Assembly (NCBI GenBank): GCA_003223595.1
Contig: QHVR01000052.1
Span: forward strand, 1-8,023
Direction of reading: 5' to 3'
DNA from: Acidobacteriota bacterium
GTDB taxonomy: Bacteria > Acidobacteriota > Terriglobia > Terriglobales > Acidobacteriaceae
Length of the DNA stretch: 8,023 nt
Shown here: positions 5,675 through 8,023 of the stretch, one piece after another
Layout: each line of letters opens with the position of its first letter
Numbering within the stretch: the first letter of the stretch is position 1
The notes under the pieces: generated by a model
The model's input: only the letters and a program-made list of their open reading frames with translations
Database searches by the model: none
What the model was told of the DNA's origin: nothing
Position numbers and translations under genes: made by a program

Positions 5675-6112
5675 GTGTACCGCTTTGCACTGATTTTTCC
5701 AGCACTTATTCTTATTGCTGGGTTCGCCCAGCAGTCCTCCAATCCTCCTGCCGCCAAGACGCCTTCGTATGCCGCCATTCCGGTCGAAGCAACCAAGCAG
5801 CCCAATCCGGTGAAATCCACTCCGGAGTCACTGGCTCGCGCCAAAAAGTGGTGGACCCTCGACTGCGAGATGTGTCACGGCAAGAATGGCGACGGCAAGG
5901 GTGACACCGCCAAAGAAATGAAACTCCAGATCGTCGACTTCACGGATCCCGCGACGCTCAAGGATCGCACCGATGGCGAAGTTTTCTACATCATCAAGAA
6001 CGGTCACAACGACATGCCCGCCGAGGGTCCCCGAATCAAGACGGAAGAGAATTGGGACTTGGTGAATTACGTCCGCTCTCTGGCTAAGAAGAACGGCGAG
6101 GCGAAGCAGTAG
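5675..6112 (+). CDS. Small exported monohaem cytochrome c
   Basis: The 145-residue precursor has a signal peptide at residues 1-19 (hydrophobic FALIFPALILIAG, then FAQQ as a likely cleavage area), so the mature protein is periplasmic. The haem motif CEMCH is at 64-68, followed by a GKNGDGKGD loop typical of class I cytochromes, and Met114 in HNDMPAEGP is the likely distal ligand. The C-terminal helix ENWDLVNYVRSL (125-136) is the expected closing helix of the fold. The start is GTG, supported by GAGGAGG 4 nt upstream; no better ATG exists before the signal sequence. It is a soluble electron carrier whose donor and acceptor are unknown. It stands alone, converging on the VOC gene with a gap of 93 bp. 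It shares class, but little sequence outside the haem site, with the cytochrome at 377-922. Confidence 0.92.
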   Translation: MYRFALIFPALILIAGFAQQSSNPPAAKTPSYAAIPVEATKQPNPVKSTPESLARAKKWWTLDCEMCHGKNGDGKGDTAKEMKLQIVDFTDPATLKDRTDGEVFYIIKNGHNDMPAEGPRIKTEENWDLVNYVRSLAKKNGEAKQ

Positions 6113-6205
6113 GAAGCGCAGCAAGAAACGTCAGCCCAGGGGCGGGCCCCACCTCGCGCCGTTGTTGCGGGAAGTGGGTGTATCACTCAAAACACGCCCG
6201 ATGCG

Positions 6206-6568
6206 CTACCCTGGCTCCTGATACAGCCCAAACACATTGCCCATCGGGTCTCGAAAATGCGCGGTGATCTCGCCGGGATCAACGCCAATCGGATTCACTA
6301 CTTCTCCGCCGTTCGCAAGCACAAGCTCGAGAGTCTTCGCGACGCTATCCACCATGATGTGAACTAGCACCCCGGGCTCCGCAGGTTGCCGATTCAGGAC
6401 CCACTCGCCGCTGACCTCACCCACGCCATCGTCAAATGCCGTACTCCCGTCCCCGCGCTGGCGCACGCTCCATCCAAACACGCGTCGGTAAAAGTCTGCG
6501 GACTTCTGGATATCCCGTGTGGGAATCTGCAGGTAGCAGATCTTTCCGTTTCCCAAAGTAGGAGGCAT
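6206..6568 (-). CDS. VOC superfamily (glyoxalase/bleomycin-resistance fold) protein
   Basis: The 120-residue protein has the two beta-alpha-beta-beta-beta halves of the vicinal oxygen chelate fold. The first half starts at about residue 9 (KICYLQIPTRDIQKSADFY, with FGWSV closing the helix), and the second starts at about 66 (GVLVHIMVDSVAKTLELV), ending with the typical FRDPMGNVFGLYQ (105-117). Such single-domain members are often lyases, isomerases or binding proteins of small molecules. The metal ligands are not obvious: an His occurs at 70 and an Asp at 74, so a catalytic role cannot be claimed. The ATG at 6568 has no strong ribosome binding site, but a TACACT -10-like hexamer lies 5 nt before it. 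The gene is divergent from the permease and convergent with the small cytochrome. Family confident, substrate unknown. Confidence 0.88.
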   Translation of the reverse strand: MPPTLGNGKICYLQIPTRDIQKSADFYRRVFGWSVRQRGDGSTAFDDGVGEVSGEWVLNRQPAEPGVLVHIMVDSVAKTLELVLANGGEVVNPIGVDPGEITAHFRDPMGNVFGLYQEPG

Positions 6569-6573
6569 GCTTC

Positions 6574-6579
6574 AGTGTA
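6574..6579 (-). promoter_or_regulatory. Possible -10 element placed for a leaderless VOC transcript
   Basis: The minus strand reads TACACT ending 5 nt before the ATG at 6568. A normal -10 to start distance would put the first transcribed base at or next to the A of ATG. No recognisable -35 is seen at standard spacing. Confidence 0.3.
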
Positions 6580-6711
6580 ACGTTTCGCGCAACTTGAGCG
6601 TGACAGGCATCACAGCGCCACGCCTTTCCTGCCCGGTATTCTCGGGAGGTAGAACGCGTTGATTTCGGAATATCGCACGGCCCACGCGATTGGAAGCGAA
6701 GGACGATTCCA

Positions 6712-8023
6712 ATGCCGGTCAAGAGTGTTGTGCTTCTCCCCGTTGTTTCACCCCTGCAAACGCTCTGGCAGGACCTCCGCTTCAGCCTCAAGCTGTTCGC
6801 TTCGAACCCCAAATTCACCGCGGTCGCCGTACTCAATTTAGCGCTCGGCATCGCGGTGGCTTCCACGGTATTCAGTTGGATCGACAACGTGCTGCTCCGG
6901 CCTTATCCCGCGGTTACGGACATGGACAACCTAGCGCTGATCGAGACCGTAACCCTCAGCGGCGAACATCTGGTGGCCTCGTCTTATCAGGACTATCGCG
7001 ACTATCGGGACAACTTGAAGTTGGTTTCCGATGTGGCCATTGGCCGGTTTACTCCATTGAGTGTGGGCTGGCAAAGGAACGCGGAACGCGCCTGGGCCGA
7101 ACTTGTTTCCGCCAATTATTTTGATCTGCTCAAGATCAAACCCGTTCTTGGCCGAAGCTTCCTGCCCGAGGAAGGCGCTGACAAGCCGGGAGCGTTTCCG
7201 GTAGCTGTAATCAGCTACCGCATGTGGCAGAACCGCTTTCATGGAGACCGCGAAATCCTGGGCAAGACGATTCGCCTGAACCGTCACGAACTGACCATCA
7301 TCGGAGTTGCGCCTCAGGGCTTCCGCGGCACCACCGTTGGCCTGGTGTATGACGTGTGGATGCCCATTACCATGGCAGAGGAGATGGGGACGGGTGGTGG
7401 CACCCTGAACTACCGCGGCTGCCGCGATCTCACTTCCACCCTCGTGCGACTCAAGCCCGGCGTCACCCTCGATCAGGCGCGCGCGGAGGCGAGCGCGCTT
7501 GCCGCAAGGCTAGCCTCGGCATATCCGCAAACCAATCGTGGAGTCGACCTCACGGTGGTCCCTGTGTGGGCCGGACACCTGGGGGCACAAGGCATTTTGC
7601 TGAAACCGTTGCAAATTCTGGTGGCGGTCTGCGCCCTGCTCCTGGTGATCGTCTGCGCCAACGTTTCGAATTTGCTGCTGGCTCGTGCCGTATCGCGGCA
7701 AAAAGAATTCGGGCTCCGCCGTGCATTCGGGGCGCGCTCGAGCCGCATCCTCCGCCAATTGCTTACAGAGACGCTGGTGCTGGCTCTCGCGGCAGGGGCC
7801 GTCGGCCTGCTCCTGCTGGTATGGCTCGGTGGGTCGCTGAACCGTTTGCTTCCCGCCGTGGATTTCCCCTTCGACCTCGGCGGAGGCGTGAACCCCACAA
7901 CCTTCGGCTTCACACTCTTGATCGTCGTAGTGGTCACAATTGCCTCTGGCCTCGCTCCGGGATTGCTGTCCATGCGCGCAAACCTCAGCCAGGCTTTGAA
8001 TGAAGGCGGCCGCAGCGGAATTG
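6712..8023 (+). CDS. FtsX/MacB-like ABC-type permease, ADOP-type (3' end cut by the window)
   Basis: The frame is open from ATG 6712 to the right edge, giving 437 residues without a stop. After a short tail comes LWQDLRFSLKLFASNPKFTA (18-37), the hallmark lead-in of acidobacterial orphan permeases, then membrane helix 1 (36-58). Residues about 65-290 are a periplasmic MacB core domain (GRSF, VISYRMWQNRF, IGVAPQGFRG). Helix 2 is at 302-324, followed by the cytoplasmic SRQKEFGLRRAFGA loop (coupling-helix region), with helix 3 at 355-375 and helix 4 at 398-418, then NEGGRSG. This is one full FtsX repeat; ADOP proteins usually carry a second copy, which would lie beyond the window. No ATPase gene is visible nearby. 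AAGGA lies 8 nt before the ATG, and the frame has no earlier start after the stop at 6601. Substrate unknown. Confidence 0.92.
   Translation, partial: MPVKSVVLLPVVSPLQTLWQDLRFSLKLFASNPKFTAVAVLNLALGIAVASTVFSWIDNVLLRPYPAVTDMDNLALIETVTLSGEHLVASSYQDYRDYRDNLKLVSDVAIGRFTPLSVGWQRNAERAWAELVSANYFDLLKIKPVLGRSFLPEEGADKPGAFPVAVISYRMWQNRFHGDREILGKTIRLNRHELTIIGVAPQGFRGTTVGLVYDVWMPITMAEEMGTGGGTLNYRGCRDLTSTLVRLKPGVTLDQARAEASALAARLASAYPQTNRGVDLTVVPVWAGHLGAQGILLKPLQILVAVCALLLVIVCANVSNLLLARAVSRQKEFGLRRAFGARSSRILRQLLTETLVLALAAGAVGLLLLVWLGGSLNRLLPAVDFPFDLGGGVNPTTFGFTLLIVVVVTIASGLAPGLLSMRANLSQALNEGGRSGI

Noticed and set aside
5487..5693. Possible small plus-strand gene before the small cytochrome gene
   Set aside because: No ribosome binding site, no coherent hydropathy or motif, and it runs into the cytochrome start.
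6139..6150. GGGG-CGGG-CCCC hairpin between the small cytochrome and VOC genes
   Set aside because: The stem is only 4 bp with no T-tract; too weak to call a terminator.
6690..7124. Alternative plus frame at the start of the permease
   Set aside because: It covers the permease N-terminus in another frame and shows no recognisable domain, whereas the frame from 6712 does.
7356..8003. Open frame on the plus strand inside the permease region
   Set aside because: It is out of frame with a permease that has full domain structure; its Arg/Pro/Gly-rich translation is typical of a GC-rich shadow frame.

Overview
This window most likely comes from an acidobacterium (Acidobacteriota). The main reason is the right-end gene, which looks like the N-terminal half of the large orphan FtsX/MacB-like permeases (ADOP type) that are strongly expanded in that phylum. 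Monohaem cytochromes with simple signal or anchor sequences and GC-rich coding DNA are compatible with this. The assignment is an inference from gene families, not from a marker gene.

Layout from left to right: a truncated membrane-anchored protein that appears to lead into TPR repeats (minus, 1-285); a membrane-anchored monohaem cytochrome c (minus, 377-922); divergently, a threonine synthase-like PLP enzyme (plus, 1117-2337); a 159-bp gap filled by two inverted repeats; and a stand-alone alanyl-tRNA editing protein with a DHHA1 tail (plus, 2497-3726). Convergent with that last gene, and 4 bp away, is a 53-residue protein with a LIM-like Cys2-His-Cys metal site (minus, 3731-3892). An IS1202-type insertion sequence (3984-5426) sits directly upstream of the small gene's predicted promoter. 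Next come a small exported monohaem cytochrome c (plus, 5675-6112), a convergent VOC/glyoxalase-fold protein (minus, 6206-6568), and a divergent ABC-type permease running off the right edge (plus, 6712 onward).

The genes do not form one obvious pathway. The two cytochromes suggest periplasmic electron transfer. The threonine synthase and tRNA-editing genes are co-directional but separated by repeat DNA. The best resolved new structure is the insertion sequence: a TTG-started DDE transposase with a strong ribosome binding site, ends that each carry two tandem copies of a roughly 19-bp motif, and a 17/18-bp flanking duplication. Several genes have an extended -10-like motif (TGCTAYANT) very close to the start codon, which suggests short-leader or leaderless transcripts. 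I did not find a convincing previously undescribed multi-gene system here. No RNA gene or CRISPR array was seen, and no stretch above 300 bp lacks a gene.
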